DNA of 64,000 bases, taken from contig NZ_CP027762.1 in the NCBI RefSeq assembly GCF_003852315.1, positions 3,205,501 through 3,269,500 of the forward strand, given 5' to 3'. Made by a program: the position numbers and the translations under genes. Positions 16,418-25,879 of this stretch are shown here, one piece after another. Every line of letters starts with the position of its first letter. Within the stretch, counting starts at the first letter, position 1. The notes under the pieces are model-generated. The model saw nothing but the letters and a program-made list of their open reading frames with translations, had not been told where the DNA came from and made no database searches. The stretch comes from Pseudomonas sp. LBUM920. Lineage in GTDB: Bacteria > Pseudomonadota > Gammaproteobacteria > Pseudomonadales > Pseudomonadaceae.

Positions 16418-17353
16418 TTAGGTCGGCTGGCGGGCGCTTGGGCACGGACGGCCCTGGCGCTTCCAATCAGGTGTTTCACCCAACTGCTCAACGATGAAGT
16501 CGATAAAGCACCTGACCTTGGACGACACGATCTTCTTGGGTGGATAAACGAACCACACAGAAAATGCCTGCTCGGCACCGAGGATGTTCCATTCTGGCAG
16601 CCATACCTGTAACGCTCCCGCTTCGATACTGGTAGCCACCAACCAGTCGGGTAACAGGGCAAACCCCAGGCCCTGGCGCGCCGCGATCAGCTGCGCATCG
16701 AGATCGTTGATACGGATACAGTCGTGAGGGACCAGCGGCACCACTTCATCAGAAGATGCAAACGCAAAATCATGCTGACTCAGTACCGCCGGCAGGCGGG
16801 CCAGCTCGGCCGGCGTTGAAGGGGCAGGGTGCGCAGCGCAAAAGCCCGGGCTGGCCACCAGCAGGTAGTTGCCCGCGCAAATCTTGCGCGCCTTGAGCGT
16901 GGAATCAGCCAGCGCGCCAATGCGAATCGCCAGGTCAACGCCGGTATGAATCAGGTTGACTTGGGCGTTATCCAATACCAGTTCCAGCTTGATCTGCGGG
17001 TAGCGAGCCACAAATGTATTCAACAGGGGAAGGATACGGTGACGGGCAAACGCTGGCGGCAAGTTGAGCTTGAGCAGCCCACGAGGCTCCTGATTCAGCG
17101 CCGACGTCGCCGCCTTGGCCTGTTCAAGCTCATCCAGCACCCTGCGCGCATGCAGCAGAAACGTCCGGCCACCCTCGGTCAGGTGCAGCGTGCGCGTCGA
17201 GCGGTTGAACAGGGCGATGCCCAAGTCCTGTTCAAGGTCCTTCACGTAGCGAGAAACGGTTGACGCCTTGATGCCGAGCCGCTCGGCGGCGCGCGAGAAG
17301 TTGTTGCCTTCGGCAGCTTCGACGAAGGCGGTCAGCGCGGTGAAATAATCCAA
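16418..17353 (-). CDS. LysR-family regulator downstream of the RND operon
   Basis: 311 residues: N-terminal winged helix (DYFTALTAFVEAAEGNNFSRAAERLGIKASTVSRYVKDLEQDLGIALFNRSTRTLHLTEGG) and a C-terminal periplasmic-binding-protein-like effector domain (residues about 90-295). It belongs to the CrgA/AaeR-like subgroup. The apparent start is TTG at 17351-17353 with AGGTC upstream; the next codons DYFTAL match the usual LysR N-terminus. It follows the pump gene by 22 bases on the same strand, so it may be the last gene of the efflux operon and regulate it. A 16-residue basic tail ends the protein. Confidence 0.9.
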   Translation of the reverse strand: MDYFTALTAFVEAAEGNNFSRAAERLGIKASTVSRYVKDLEQDLGIALFNRSTRTLHLTEGGRTFLLHARRVLDELEQAKAATSALNQEPRGLLKLNLPPAFARHRILPLLNTFVARYPQIKLELVLDNAQVNLIHTGVDLAIRIGALADSTLKARKICAGNYLLVASPGFCAAHPAPSTPAELARLPAVLSQHDFAFASSDEVVPLVPHDCIRINDLDAQLIAARQGLGFALLPDWLVATSIEAGALQVWLPEWNILGAEQAFSVWFVYPPKKIVSSKVRCFIDFIVEQLGETPDWKRQGRPCPSARQPT

Positions 17354-17375
17354 GTGTGACCTGCCGGGCTTGGGT

Positions 17376-20300
17376 TTATGTCGTCCTCAAGTCTGAGCCT
17401 GGGAGTGTCTGTGTTGTTTGCTGATGGTGCGTTTCCCCAATAAACATATACATCGCCGGCACCATGAACAACGTCAACAGCGTACCAATCGACAACCCGG
17501 CGAAGATCACCAGCCCCATGTCGTGCCGCCCCGCAGCACCGGCGCCAGAGGCCCACACCAGCGGCACCACGCCCAGCACCATCGCGGCCGTGGTCATCAG
17601 GATCGGGCGCAGACGCACGCCGGCGGCCTCTTCTATGGCTTCGCGCTTGCTGTGACCTGCGCGTTGCAGTTCGTTGGCGAACTGCACGATCAGAATCCCG
17701 TGCTTGGTGATCAACCCCAGCAGCGTCACCAGGCCCACCTGGGTGTACACGTTGATCGACGCGTAGCCCATGGTGATGAAGGCCAGCGCGCCAAACAGGG
17801 CGGGCGGCACCGAGAACAGGATCACCACCGGGTCGCGAAAGCTCTCGAACTGGAAGGCCAGGGCGAGGTAGACGATCAGAATCGAGAACATCAGCAAACC
17901 AAAGAACCCACCAGACTCCTGGATGAATTGGCGCGACTCGCCGGCAAAGTCCGAGGTGTAACCCGAGGGCGCCACGTTGGTCAGGATCGTGTTGAGTTTG
18001 GCCAGCAGCTCACCTTGAGCCACGCCGCTGACGCCTGACAGGGTGGCCGAGTTGAGTTGCTGGAAGTGGTTGATCGATTCGGGCTGCGTCGAGGTTTCGA
18101 TATGCGCGACGGTGCGTGCCTGGATCATCGAGCCGGACGGGGTGCGAATGTAGTAATCGAGGATCTGCTCTGGGTTGAGGCGGTTGACCTGCAGCACTTG
18201 GGGAATGACTTTGTAGGAGCGGCCGGCGGTCGAGAAGTAGTTCACGTAGTTACCGCCCAACGCCGCCGACAGCGCCGCGCCGACGTCGGCCTGAGTCAGG
18301 CCCAATGCGGCGATCTTCTCCCGGTCCACCACCAGCCGGGCTTGCGGCTTGTCGAGTTTCAAGTCCATGTCGGCAAACCAGAACAACTGCTGTTTCTGCG
18401 CCTCGGCCATCACGGCCTGCGCGACCTCATTGAGGTTTTCCACGGAGTCGGTGGTGGTGATCACAAATTGCACCGGCAAGCCCTGGGCGCCCGGCAGCGA
18501 CGGCAGCGGAAAAGCCGCGATAGTGGCGCCCGGCACCTGATTCCACTTTTGCTGCAGGTCGAGTATCAGCTGGGCCTGCGAGCGCGTGCGATCCCCCCAG
18601 GTTTTCAGCAGCACGCCGCCCAGGCCTTGATTGAGGATGGGCAGCCCGGTCAGCTGGAACATCTGCGCATATTCCGTCTCTTTACTGGCGATCTGGAAGG
18701 CCTGGTCGGCGATGCGCTCCATCTGCTGCGGCGAGGCCGTCGGCGGGCCTTTGATCTGCATGAACACCAGCCCCTGGTCTTCGGTGGGCGACAGTTCACT
18801 TTTGGCGGTCATGCCACTGGCGGCCACCAGCAGGAACAGCACAAACCCAAAGGTCACCAGCACCGGCCATATGTTCAGCCCGCCAGACAGCACGCGGTGG
18901 TAACGCCCGCGCAGCCAGTCAAAATACTGGTCGAGCCTACGTGCAAAACGACCTTCTTCCTGCCCGGACTTGAACAGCTTGGACGTCATCATTGGCGAGA
19001 GGGTCAGCGCCACCACGGCCGACACGGTCACGGCGCCCGCCAGCGAGAAACAGAACTCCTTGAACAGCGCACCGGTGAGGCCGCTGCGCAGGCCGATGGG
19101 CACGTACGCGGCGATCAACACCACGGTCATCGCGACGATCGGGCCACCCAGTTCCCGCGCCGCGATCAGCGCGGCTTCCAGCACGCCTTTGCCTTCTTCC
19201 TTGATATGCCGGTCGACGTTTTCCACCACGATGATCGCGTCGTCCACCACCAGGCCAATCGCCAGAACCAGCGCGAGCAGGGTCAGCAGGTTAATCGAGT
19301 ACCCCAGCAGGTACATGATGAAGAAGGTGCCGACCAGCGACAGCGGGATCGCCACCAGCGGCACGATCACCGCGCGGAACGACCCGAGGAACAGGTAGAT
19401 GACCACCGAGACAATGATCATCGCCTCGACCAGGGTCTTGACCACCTCGTAAATCGAGGTATTGATGAACTCGGTTGAGTCGTACACGATCTCGCCGCGC
19501 ACGCCCGTGGGCAGTTGCGATTGCAGCTCGGGGAAGGCCTCACGCACGCTGTCGGCGACGGTCAGGATATTCGCGGTCGGCGCCGCCTTGATGCCGATGA
19601 ACACCGAGCGCTTGCCGGAAAACGCCACGCTGCTGTCGTAGCTTTCAGCGCCAAGGGTGACGGTGGCCACGTCCTCCAGGTACACCAAGGCATCGCCTTT
19701 CTGCTTGATCACCAGTCGTTTGAATTCATCCACCGTGTGCAGATCGGTGCCGGCCGTGAGGTCGACCGTGACCGTTTGCCCGCGCGTCGAGCCCACGGCA
19801 GACAAATAGTTGTTGTTGGCCAGGGCCGTGGAGACGTCCTGCGCCGTGACGTTATGCGCGGCCAGCTTGTCCGGGTCCAGCCAGGCGCGCAGGGCGAACT
19901 GGCGCCCGCCGAGAATCTCTGCGGTTTGCACGCCCTGGATCGAATCCAGTTTGGGCTTGACCACCCGCACCAGGTAGTCGGTGATGTTGTTGGTCGGCAG
20001 CGTGTCGCTGTAGAACCCCAGGTACATGGCGTCGGTGGTCTGCCCGACGGCAATGGTGAGTACCGGTTCCTGGGACTGCGCGGGCAGCTGGTTCTTTACC
20101 GAATTGACCTGGGTATTGATCTCGGTGAGGGCCTTGCTGGCGTCGTAGTTCAGCCGCAAGGTCGCGGTAATGGTGGAGACGCCGGTGATGCTGGTTGAGG
20201 ACAAATAGTCGATGCCCTGGGCTTGGGCGATGGCCGACTCCAGCGGCTGGGTGATAAAACCGGCGACTGTGGACGCATCCGCGCCGTAGTAGGCGGTGGT

Positions 20301-20441
20301 AATGGTGACTACCGTGTTTTCGGTGCGCGGCCATTGGTTCACCGGCAACTCGAAGATCGAGCGCAGCCCCAGGATCAGAATGAACAGCGAAACCACCACT
20401 GCCCACACCGGTCGCTGAATAAAGGTATCGGTAAGCTTCAT
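17376..20441 (-). CDS. RND efflux pump, inner-membrane HAE1 transporter
   Basis: 1021 residues, full length for an AcrB/MexB-type proton-driven drug exporter. The N-terminus MKLTDTFIQRPVWAVVVSLF begins transmembrane helix 1. The proton-relay acidic pair lies in helix 4 (LALVLAIGLVVDDAIIVVENVDRHI), and the lysine-bearing helix 10 region and the two large periplasmic loops are present. The C-terminal half repeats the fold (VYLALAFQFESFRDPVVILFSVPPALFGALAF; GLITKHGILIVQFANE). It resembles the MexI/MexK subgroup rather than MexB, but substrate prediction is unsafe. It follows the adaptor gene by 9 bases, so all three pump parts come from one transcript. Confidence 0.93.
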   Translation of the reverse strand: MKLTDTFIQRPVWAVVVSLFILILGLRSIFELPVNQWPRTENTVVTITTAYYGADASTVAGFITQPLESAIAQAQGIDYLSSTSITGVSTITATLRLNYDASKALTEINTQVNSVKNQLPAQSQEPVLTIAVGQTTDAMYLGFYSDTLPTNNITDYLVRVVKPKLDSIQGVQTAEILGGRQFALRAWLDPDKLAAHNVTAQDVSTALANNNYLSAVGSTRGQTVTVDLTAGTDLHTVDEFKRLVIKQKGDALVYLEDVATVTLGAESYDSSVAFSGKRSVFIGIKAAPTANILTVADSVREAFPELQSQLPTGVRGEIVYDSTEFINTSIYEVVKTLVEAMIIVSVVIYLFLGSFRAVIVPLVAIPLSLVGTFFIMYLLGYSINLLTLLALVLAIGLVVDDAIIVVENVDRHIKEEGKGVLEAALIAARELGGPIVAMTVVLIAAYVPIGLRSGLTGALFKEFCFSLAGAVTVSAVVALTLSPMMTSKLFKSGQEEGRFARRLDQYFDWLRGRYHRVLSGGLNIWPVLVTFGFVLFLLVAASGMTAKSELSPTEDQGLVFMQIKGPPTASPQQMERIADQAFQIASKETEYAQMFQLTGLPILNQGLGGVLLKTWGDRTRSQAQLILDLQQKWNQVPGATIAAFPLPSLPGAQGLPVQFVITTTDSVENLNEVAQAVMAEAQKQQLFWFADMDLKLDKPQARLVVDREKIAALGLTQADVGAALSAALGGNYVNYFSTAGRSYKVIPQVLQVNRLNPEQILDYYIRTPSGSMIQARTVAHIETSTQPESINHFQQLNSATLSGVSGVAQGELLAKLNTILTNVAPSGYTSDFAGESRQFIQESGGFFGLLMFSILIVYLALAFQFESFRDPVVILFSVPPALFGALAFITMGYASINVYTQVGLVTLLGLITKHGILIVQFANELQRAGHSKREAIEEAAGVRLRPILMTTAAMVLGVVPLVWASGAGAAGRHDMGLVIFAGLSIGTLLTLFMVPAMYMFIGETHHQQTTQTLPGSDLRTT

Positions 20442-20450
20442 GGGACACCT

Positions 20451-21638
20451 TTAATGTTCTTGGGGAGTTGGCGCCGGGTCGTTCAGCGGCGCGGCACTGT
20501 TATCGACCTTCACCGGCGAGCCGTTCTTGAGCTTCATCTGGCCGCTGGTGATCAACAGATCGCCTTCCTTCACGCCCGACAGGATCGCGACCTGATCACC
20601 GCGGGTCGGCCCGGTCTTGATGAAGGTTTGTTGCGCGGTGAGTACCTCATCGCCCTTGTCGTTTTTGCTCGACGTGGCAATGAACACCGTGGTGCCGTAA
20701 GGGTTGTAGGTCACTGACGTCTGCGGCACGGTGAGGTAGCGCTGGGTGGTCCCCGAGTTGACCACCGCACGGGCAAACATCCCGGGCACCAGGCTTTGCT
20801 TGGGGTTCTCGACGGTCGCCTCGACGGTGACGTTGCGCGTGGTTGAGTCGAACTGGGTGTCGATGGTGCTGATTCGCCCGGTGAAGGTCTGCTTTGACAG
20901 GCCGTCAGCCGTCACCGAAACCACCTGGCCGATGGCAATGGCCTCCAGTTGGGTCTGCGGCACCGAAAAATCGATGTAGATAGGATCAAAGGTCTGCAAC
21001 GTGGCGATCTTGTCGCCGGGGTTGAGGTATTGGCCGGGGTTGACGCTGGTGATGCCGATGCGCCCGGCAAAGGGGGCGCGAATGGTTTTTTTCGCCACCA
21101 GCGCGCGCTGTTGTTCGGCGGCGGCGAGTTTGGCCTTGAGGTCGGCGGTGTCGCTGTCCACTTGGGCTTGGGAAATGGCGTTGACCGCCAGTTGCGCCTT
21201 GTCGCGCTTGAGCACGATACCGGCCAGGTCCGCGGTTGCCTCCAGGGAATGCAATTGGGCGATGTCCGAGTCGGCGTTCAATTGCACCAGCAGTGCCTGG
21301 GCTGCCACCTCTTGCCCGGGCGTGAAGCCGAGGGTGCGCACGATGCCGCCGACTTCCGTGGTTACATCCACTCCGCGCACCGCCTTCATCGAGCCCACGG
21401 CGGAGACGCTCGGTTGCCAGTCACTGAATGGCACCTGCAGCGCCGTCACCACGGCGGCAGGCAAGGGCGCTTTGGATTGGGCGATCAGCGCCGAAATCTG
21501 CACGAATTTCACCCCGGCAATGATCGCGACAATCACCAGCACCACCACGATCATGATCAGCATCGGCCGCCACAAGCGACGCTTGCGCGGTACGCCGGGT
21601 TCGGGGGGCAGGGTAGAGGCGGTCTGAACGTCAGCCAT
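20451..21638 (-). CDS. RND efflux periplasmic adaptor (membrane fusion protein)
   Basis: 395 residues. A single N-terminal hydrophobic helix (MLIMIVVVLVIVAIIAGVKFV, about residues 26-46) anchors it in the inner membrane with the rest in the periplasm; no lipobox is seen. The lipoyl-type half domains are visible (VDVTTEVGGIVRTLGFTPGQEVAAQALLVQLNADSD and KKTIRAPFAGRIGITSVNPGQYLNPGDKIATLQ), with a short alpha-hairpin between and beta-barrel and membrane-proximal domains after. I chose ATG 21638; a GTG four codons upstream is possible. It is gene two of the OMF-adaptor-pump operon and bridges TolC-like and pump subunits. Confidence 0.93.
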   Translation of the reverse strand: MADVQTASTLPPEPGVPRKRRLWRPMLIMIVVVLVIVAIIAGVKFVQISALIAQSKAPLPAAVVTALQVPFSDWQPSVSAVGSMKAVRGVDVTTEVGGIVRTLGFTPGQEVAAQALLVQLNADSDIAQLHSLEATADLAGIVLKRDKAQLAVNAISQAQVDSDTADLKAKLAAAEQQRALVAKKTIRAPFAGRIGITSVNPGQYLNPGDKIATLQTFDPIYIDFSVPQTQLEAIAIGQVVSVTADGLSKQTFTGRISTIDTQFDSTTRNVTVEATVENPKQSLVPGMFARAVVNSGTTQRYLTVPQTSVTYNPYGTTVFIATSSKNDKGDEVLTAQQTFIKTGPTRGDQVAILSGVKEGDLLITSGQMKLKNGSPVKVDNSAAPLNDPAPTPQEH

Positions 21639-21654
21639 GGGAGTTCTCACTGTT

Positions 21655-23262
21655 TCAATGATTCAAGTCGGGCGCGGCTTTACTGTGAGCCGGCATGATC
21701 TCTTGCCACGACGGCAGGCCGAAGCGGTCCGGCGTGCCCTGGGTGGCGGGGTTCACATCCGTGCGGTTCCACCAGCCGCCGCCCAGCGCCTGGAACAGCG
21801 CCGTGGTGTCGCTGTAGCGGGCGGCCTGGGCTTTGACGCGGGCGAGCACGGTGTTTTGGTAGGTTTGCTGGGCCGTGAGCAAGTTGATATACGCCACCGC
21901 GCCTAGGCGGAACTGGGCTTGCACCAGGTCAAGGTTGGCTTGCGCGGAGTGTTCGGCCACGACCTGCTGATTCAGCGCATCGGCGTCCGCCTCCAGCGCC
22001 CGCAGCGCGTTGGCGACATCCTGAAAGGCGGTGATTACCGTGCCGCGATAGCGCGCGGCGGACTCGTCGTAGGCAGCCACGGCCGCACGTTTGCGATGCT
22101 CGAGTGCGCCGGCGTCAAAGATCGGCTGGGTAATCGAACCCGCCAGGCTCCAGACACCGCTGCCCGCCGAAAACAGCTTGGTGCCGCTTGCCACCGTGGA
22201 ACCCAACGACCCGGTAATGCTGAATTGCGGCAACTGATTGGCGACGGCCACGCCAATGTTGGCGCTGGCTTGATGCAGTTGCGCCTGCGCCGAACGCACA
22301 TCCGGGCGCTGGCCGACGATGGCCGAGGGCAGACTGACCGGCAGCGCCTCTGGCAGATGCAACGAGGCCAGATTGAAGCGTTCGCCTTGATCCTGGTTTG
22401 GAAAGCGCCCCAGGTACGCCATCAATTGGTTGCGGGTCTGTGCCAATTGCTTTTGCAGCGGCGGCAAGGTCGCGCGGGTTTGCGCCAGTGCGGTTTGCTG
22501 CGTGAGCACGTCGCTATCGCCGATGGCGCCCAGTCGGCGCTGAGCTTGCAGCAGGTCGAGCTGACCGCCCTGCAGTGTGATGATTTCTTCGGTGGCGGCC
22601 ACCTGATCACGCAACGACGCCAGGCTGACCGCGGTGTTAACCACATTGGAGGTCAGGGTCAGGTAAGTTGCCTCCAGCTGAAAGCGCTCGTACTCGGCTT
22701 GCGCGGTGGTGGATTCGATTTGCCGGCGGGTGCCGCCAAACACGTCCGGCGCATAGGAAACGCTCAGCGACGCCGAACTCACTGTGAGAATCGGCGACTC
22801 CGGGATGCCCGAGGTAACGCCGGAGACTTTCTCGCGGGCTTTTTGCACATTGGCGCTCACCGACGGAAACAGCGACGCCTGGTCGGCATACACCAGCTCG
22901 TTGGCCTGGCGCAGTGCCGCTTGCGCGGCGCTGACGTCCGGGTTGGCGCGCAGGGCTTCTTCGACCAGAGCATTGAGTGAAGGCGAGCGGAACAGCGTCC
23001 ACCATTGCCCAGGAATATCCATCCCGGCGATCAGCCGCTGCGCCGCGCCACCGGCGTCAATGTCCGCCTGGGCGGTGGTCGTGAGTGGGTCCTTGGCAAA
23101 GCCGGCATTGGCCGGTACATCGGGCCGTTCGAAGTCGGGCCCCACGGTACAGCCGGCGAGGGCGAGGCACAGCAGGCTCAGCGGCGCCAGCAAACAGGCA
23201 TGTCGAAACGGGGTGCGGACTGGCACCACTGCGGGTGCACGCTGGCGAAGCTGCTCTTTCAT
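21655..23262 (-). CDS. RND efflux outer-membrane factor (NodT/OprM family lipoprotein)
   Basis: 535 residues. The lipobox LALAGC around residues 33-38 gives a lipidated cysteine after cleavage. The early GPDFERPDVPANAGF motif and the GQWWTLFRSPSLNALVEEALRANPDVSAAQAALRQANE helix are OprM hallmarks, as is the second repeat with VGQRPDVRSAQAQLHQASANIGVAVANQLP. The trimer forms the outer-membrane channel of the tripartite exporter encoded with the next two genes. A ~35-residue tail after GGGWWN is longer than in OprM. It is the first gene of the operon; the 316-base gap upstream separates it from a divergent ABC binding protein. Confidence 0.93.
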   Translation of the reverse strand: MKEQLRQRAPAVVPVRTPFRHACLLAPLSLLCLALAGCTVGPDFERPDVPANAGFAKDPLTTTAQADIDAGGAAQRLIAGMDIPGQWWTLFRSPSLNALVEEALRANPDVSAAQAALRQANELVYADQASLFPSVSANVQKAREKVSGVTSGIPESPILTVSSASLSVSYAPDVFGGTRRQIESTTAQAEYERFQLEATYLTLTSNVVNTAVSLASLRDQVAATEEIITLQGGQLDLLQAQRRLGAIGDSDVLTQQTALAQTRATLPPLQKQLAQTRNQLMAYLGRFPNQDQGERFNLASLHLPEALPVSLPSAIVGQRPDVRSAQAQLHQASANIGVAVANQLPQFSITGSLGSTVASGTKLFSAGSGVWSLAGSITQPIFDAGALEHRKRAAVAAYDESAARYRGTVITAFQDVANALRALEADADALNQQVVAEHSAQANLDLVQAQFRLGAVAYINLLTAQQTYQNTVLARVKAQAARYSDTTALFQALGGGWWNRTDVNPATQGTPDRFGLPSWQEIMPAHSKAAPDLNH

Positions 23263-23579
23263 ATTTACTCGGATTAATCAGTTGGCCAACGGCAGTCATG
23301 GTTGAGCAATGCGTGCGGCTGCGTCCGACCGGGCGGCTTGAGAAGGCCGCGAGGTGCCGGGGTTTCAACCAGTGTAGGTGGCGCAGGGCACTGTGCAATG
23401 TGCCGGCGCAACGCGCGCGGCGTGAAAATGCTTAAGTTGCATTATTTGTGAATTAGGTTATGCGTTATCAGTATTGTACAGGCGGTCTTTATAACGGCAT
23501 CGTATGAACCCCTACTGACACTGCCGAGACCGCACGCGCGGATCGACTTGCATGCCTGACCAGGCATCTGGAGACGAAC
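23263..23579. other. Divergent intergenic region
   Basis: 316 bases between the efflux operon (minus) and the sulfonate-type binding-protein gene (plus). The middle (about 23430-23510) is AT-rich and must hold both promoters. I see no strong palindrome or terminator. Confidence 0.5.
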
Positions 23580-24536
23580 GTGCGTTACCTGACAACACTG
23601 GCGGCCGGGTTGGCCGCCACCTTGCTGTGCCTGACCGCGAACGCGCAAACGCTGGTGGTGGGCGATCAAAGCTACAACGCGCAAGCCGTGATGGAAGCGG
23701 CGGGCGTGCTCGAAAACCTGCCGTACACGCTTGAATGGAAGCAATTCACCGCAGGCTCGCCGGTCGCCGAAGCGCTGAATGCCAACAGCCTGGATATCGG
23801 CTTGCTGGGGGACGCGCCGGTGCTGTTCCTGGGCGCATTGGGTGCACCGATCAAGGTGATTGCCGTCAGCCGGCAAAACCTCGACGGCGTGGCCATCCTG
23901 GTCAGAAAGGATTCGTCGATCCACAGCCTGGCCGACCTTGCCGGCAAACGTGCGGCGGTCTGGAAGGGCTCCTGGAGCCAGCAATTGCTGCTTACCGCGC
24001 TGGACAAAGCCGGCGTCCCGCGCGACTCACTCCAGCTGCGCTACCTCAGCGCACTCGACGCTTCCCATGCGTTGGAAGGTGGCTCGGTTGACGTCATCGC
24101 CACCTGGGAACCCTACGTCACACAACAGGAACGCCAAGGGGCGCGGGTACTCGCAACCGCTGAAGGCTTGATCCCGGCGCAGAGCTTCATCGCCGCCAAC
24201 GCCAAGGCTGTCGAGGCCAAACGCGCGCAAATCAGTGACTTCCTCCAGCGCCTGAAAAAGGCCCGTGACTGGACGCGCCAAAGCCCGGCCAACGCTGACG
24301 CGTATGCCGATGCGTGGGCCAAGCGCACCCGCGCCGACGCCGAAATCGCACGCGCCTGGTTTGCACGAGCGCGCACGACGGTCGAGCCCCTGACGGCCCA
24401 GTCGCCTGTCGAGGCGCAAACGACCGTGGACTTCTTCGCGAGCCTAGGCCTGGTCAAGTCTTACTCCGCAGCGAGCCTGTTCGATGATTCCTTCTCGGCC
24501 TCGCTGCAACCCGCCGTCGCCCAAACCCAGCCGTGA
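23580..24536 (+). CDS. ABC transporter substrate-binding protein (SsuA/TauA-like)
   Basis: 318 residues with a signal peptide (MRYLTTLAAGLAATLLCLTANAQ, cleavage near ANA/Q). The SsuA-type binding fold shows in LEWKQFTAGSPVAEALNANSLDIGLLGDAPVLFLGALGAPIKVIAVSRQN and in KDSSIHSLADLAGKRAAVWKGSWSQQLLLTALDKAG, followed by GGSVDVIATWEPYVTQQE. Relatives bind alkanesulfonates, taurine or nitriles. The start is GTG 23580 with GGAG 6 bases before. The following flavin monooxygenase overlaps or nearly abuts the stop, suggesting a sulfonate or related compound is imported and desulfonated. No permease or ATPase gene is adjacent, so this protein must borrow another transporter or have lost its partners. 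Confidence 0.88.
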   Translation: MRYLTTLAAGLAATLLCLTANAQTLVVGDQSYNAQAVMEAAGVLENLPYTLEWKQFTAGSPVAEALNANSLDIGLLGDAPVLFLGALGAPIKVIAVSRQNLDGVAILVRKDSSIHSLADLAGKRAAVWKGSWSQQLLLTALDKAGVPRDSLQLRYLSALDASHALEGGSVDVIATWEPYVTQQERQGARVLATAEGLIPAQSFIAANAKAVEAKRAQISDFLQRLKKARDWTRQSPANADAYADAWAKRTRADAEIARAWFARARTTVEPLTAQSPVEAQTTVDFFASLGLVKSYSAASLFDDSFSASLQPAVAQTQP

Positions 24537-24559
24537 ACGCTTCAAGGAACTCTTCCGAC

Positions 24560-25879
24560 ATGACCCAACGACAGCTCAAACTCGGCGCCCTGACCATGGG
24601 GTGTGGTGGGCCGGGCCGCCACAATCTATGGCTCGACCCGCAATTGCCGGCCGACGCCAGCGTCAACGTCGACTGGTACATCGACATTGCCCGCCAGGCC
24701 GAGGCGGCGCTGTTCGACCTGATGTTTATCGTCGACAGCCAATTCATCACACCGGGCTCGCCATCCCACTACCTGAACCGCCTGGAACCGCTGACGCTGC
24801 TCTCTGCGCTGGCCGTCAGCACGCGGCATCTGGGCCTGGTCGGTACGCTGACCACGTCTTACAACTCGCCCTACAACGTGGCCCGGTGCCTGGCCTCACT
24901 CGACCTGATCAGCAAAGGCCGCGCCGGCTGGAATGTGGTCACCAGCGGCGACGCCGGCACCGCCGGCAATTACAGCCGCGACGAACATTACGATTACGAC
25001 ACGCGCTACAGCCGCGCCGCCGAGCACGTCCACGTGGTGCAAGGCCTGTGGCACTCCTACGAGGAAGACGCCTTCGTGCGTGACCGTGCAACCGGCCAGT
25101 TCCTCGATCCGAGCAAACTGCACAGCCTGAACCACAAGGGCGAACATTTTTCGGTGGTCGGCCCGCTGAACATTCAACGCTCGCCGCAAGGCCAGCCGGT
25201 GATCTTCCAGGCTGGCGACTCAGAGCAAGGTCGCGACCTGGGCGCCGCCACGGCGGACGTAATCTTCACCCACGCGGCCAGCATCGAACAGGGCCAGGCG
25301 TTTTACCGCGATATAAAGGGCAGGGCGGCGCAACGGGGGCGCGACCCGGAGCAATTGCTGGTGATGCCCGGCGCCGAGGTCTATGTGGGCGACACCGATG
25401 AGCACGCTCGGGAAATCGAGCAGCACTACCATCACGCCGATCACAGTTTCGAGCTGGCGCTGAAGGAGTTCGGGCGCAATTTCGGCTGGCATGATTTCAG
25501 CCAATACGACCTCGATGCGCCGTTTCCGCAAGAGAGCCTGGAAGCAGCGCGCAGCAGCTTTTTCACCAATGCCAAGCGCATTGCCGACCAGGCACGGGAG
25601 AAAGGTTTCACGCTGCGCCAAGCAGTGGAGTTTGGTCGCCAACTGCGGCCGGGCGCGTTTGTGGGCACGGCGGACACGGTTGCACGGAAGATGGAGGAGT
25701 GGCTCCAGGCGCGGGCGGTGGATGGGTTCAATATCTATATTGGGCATCCGCAGCAGTTCGCGCGGTTTACGCAGGAAGTCATACCGTTGCTGCAGGCGCG
25801 TGGGGTGTATCGCACGGCGTATGAGGGGACGACGTTGCGCGAGAGTTTGGGGCTGGGGATTCCGCGGTTTGGCGGCTGA
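24560..25879 (+). CDS. FMN-dependent monooxygenase, luciferase-like (NtaA/SnaA/DszA type)
   Basis: 439 residues from ATG 24560 (AAGGAA 10 bases upstream); a GTG at 24533 overlapping the previous stop is an alternative. The TIM-barrel bacterial-luciferase fold reads LGALTMGCGGPGRHNLWLD, RLEPLTLLSALAVSTRHLGLVGTLTTSYNSPYNVARCLASLDLISKGRAGWNVVTSGD, YDTRYSRAAEHVHVVQGLW and GQPVIFQAGDSEQGRDLGAATADVIF. These enzymes use FMNH2 from a separate reductase to oxidise compounds such as nitrilotriacetate, dibenzothiophene sulfone or sulfonates. Pairing with an SsuA-like binding protein suggests sulfur scavenging. The convergent gene overlaps its last ~100 bases. Confidence 0.9.
   Translation: MTQRQLKLGALTMGCGGPGRHNLWLDPQLPADASVNVDWYIDIARQAEAALFDLMFIVDSQFITPGSPSHYLNRLEPLTLLSALAVSTRHLGLVGTLTTSYNSPYNVARCLASLDLISKGRAGWNVVTSGDAGTAGNYSRDEHYDYDTRYSRAAEHVHVVQGLWHSYEEDAFVRDRATGQFLDPSKLHSLNHKGEHFSVVGPLNIQRSPQGQPVIFQAGDSEQGRDLGAATADVIFTHAASIEQGQAFYRDIKGRAAQRGRDPEQLLVMPGAEVYVGDTDEHAREIEQHYHHADHSFELALKEFGRNFGWHDFSQYDLDAPFPQESLEAARSSFFTNAKRIADQAREKGFTLRQAVEFGRQLRPGAFVGTADTVARKMEEWLQARAVDGFNIYIGHPQQFARFTQEVIPLLQARGVYRTAYEGTTLRESLGLGIPRFGG

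Noticed and set aside
18057..19478. Open frame of about 470 codons antisense to the RND pump gene
   Set aside because: His/Arg/Gln-rich translation with no motif; the pump reading is full length and convincing.
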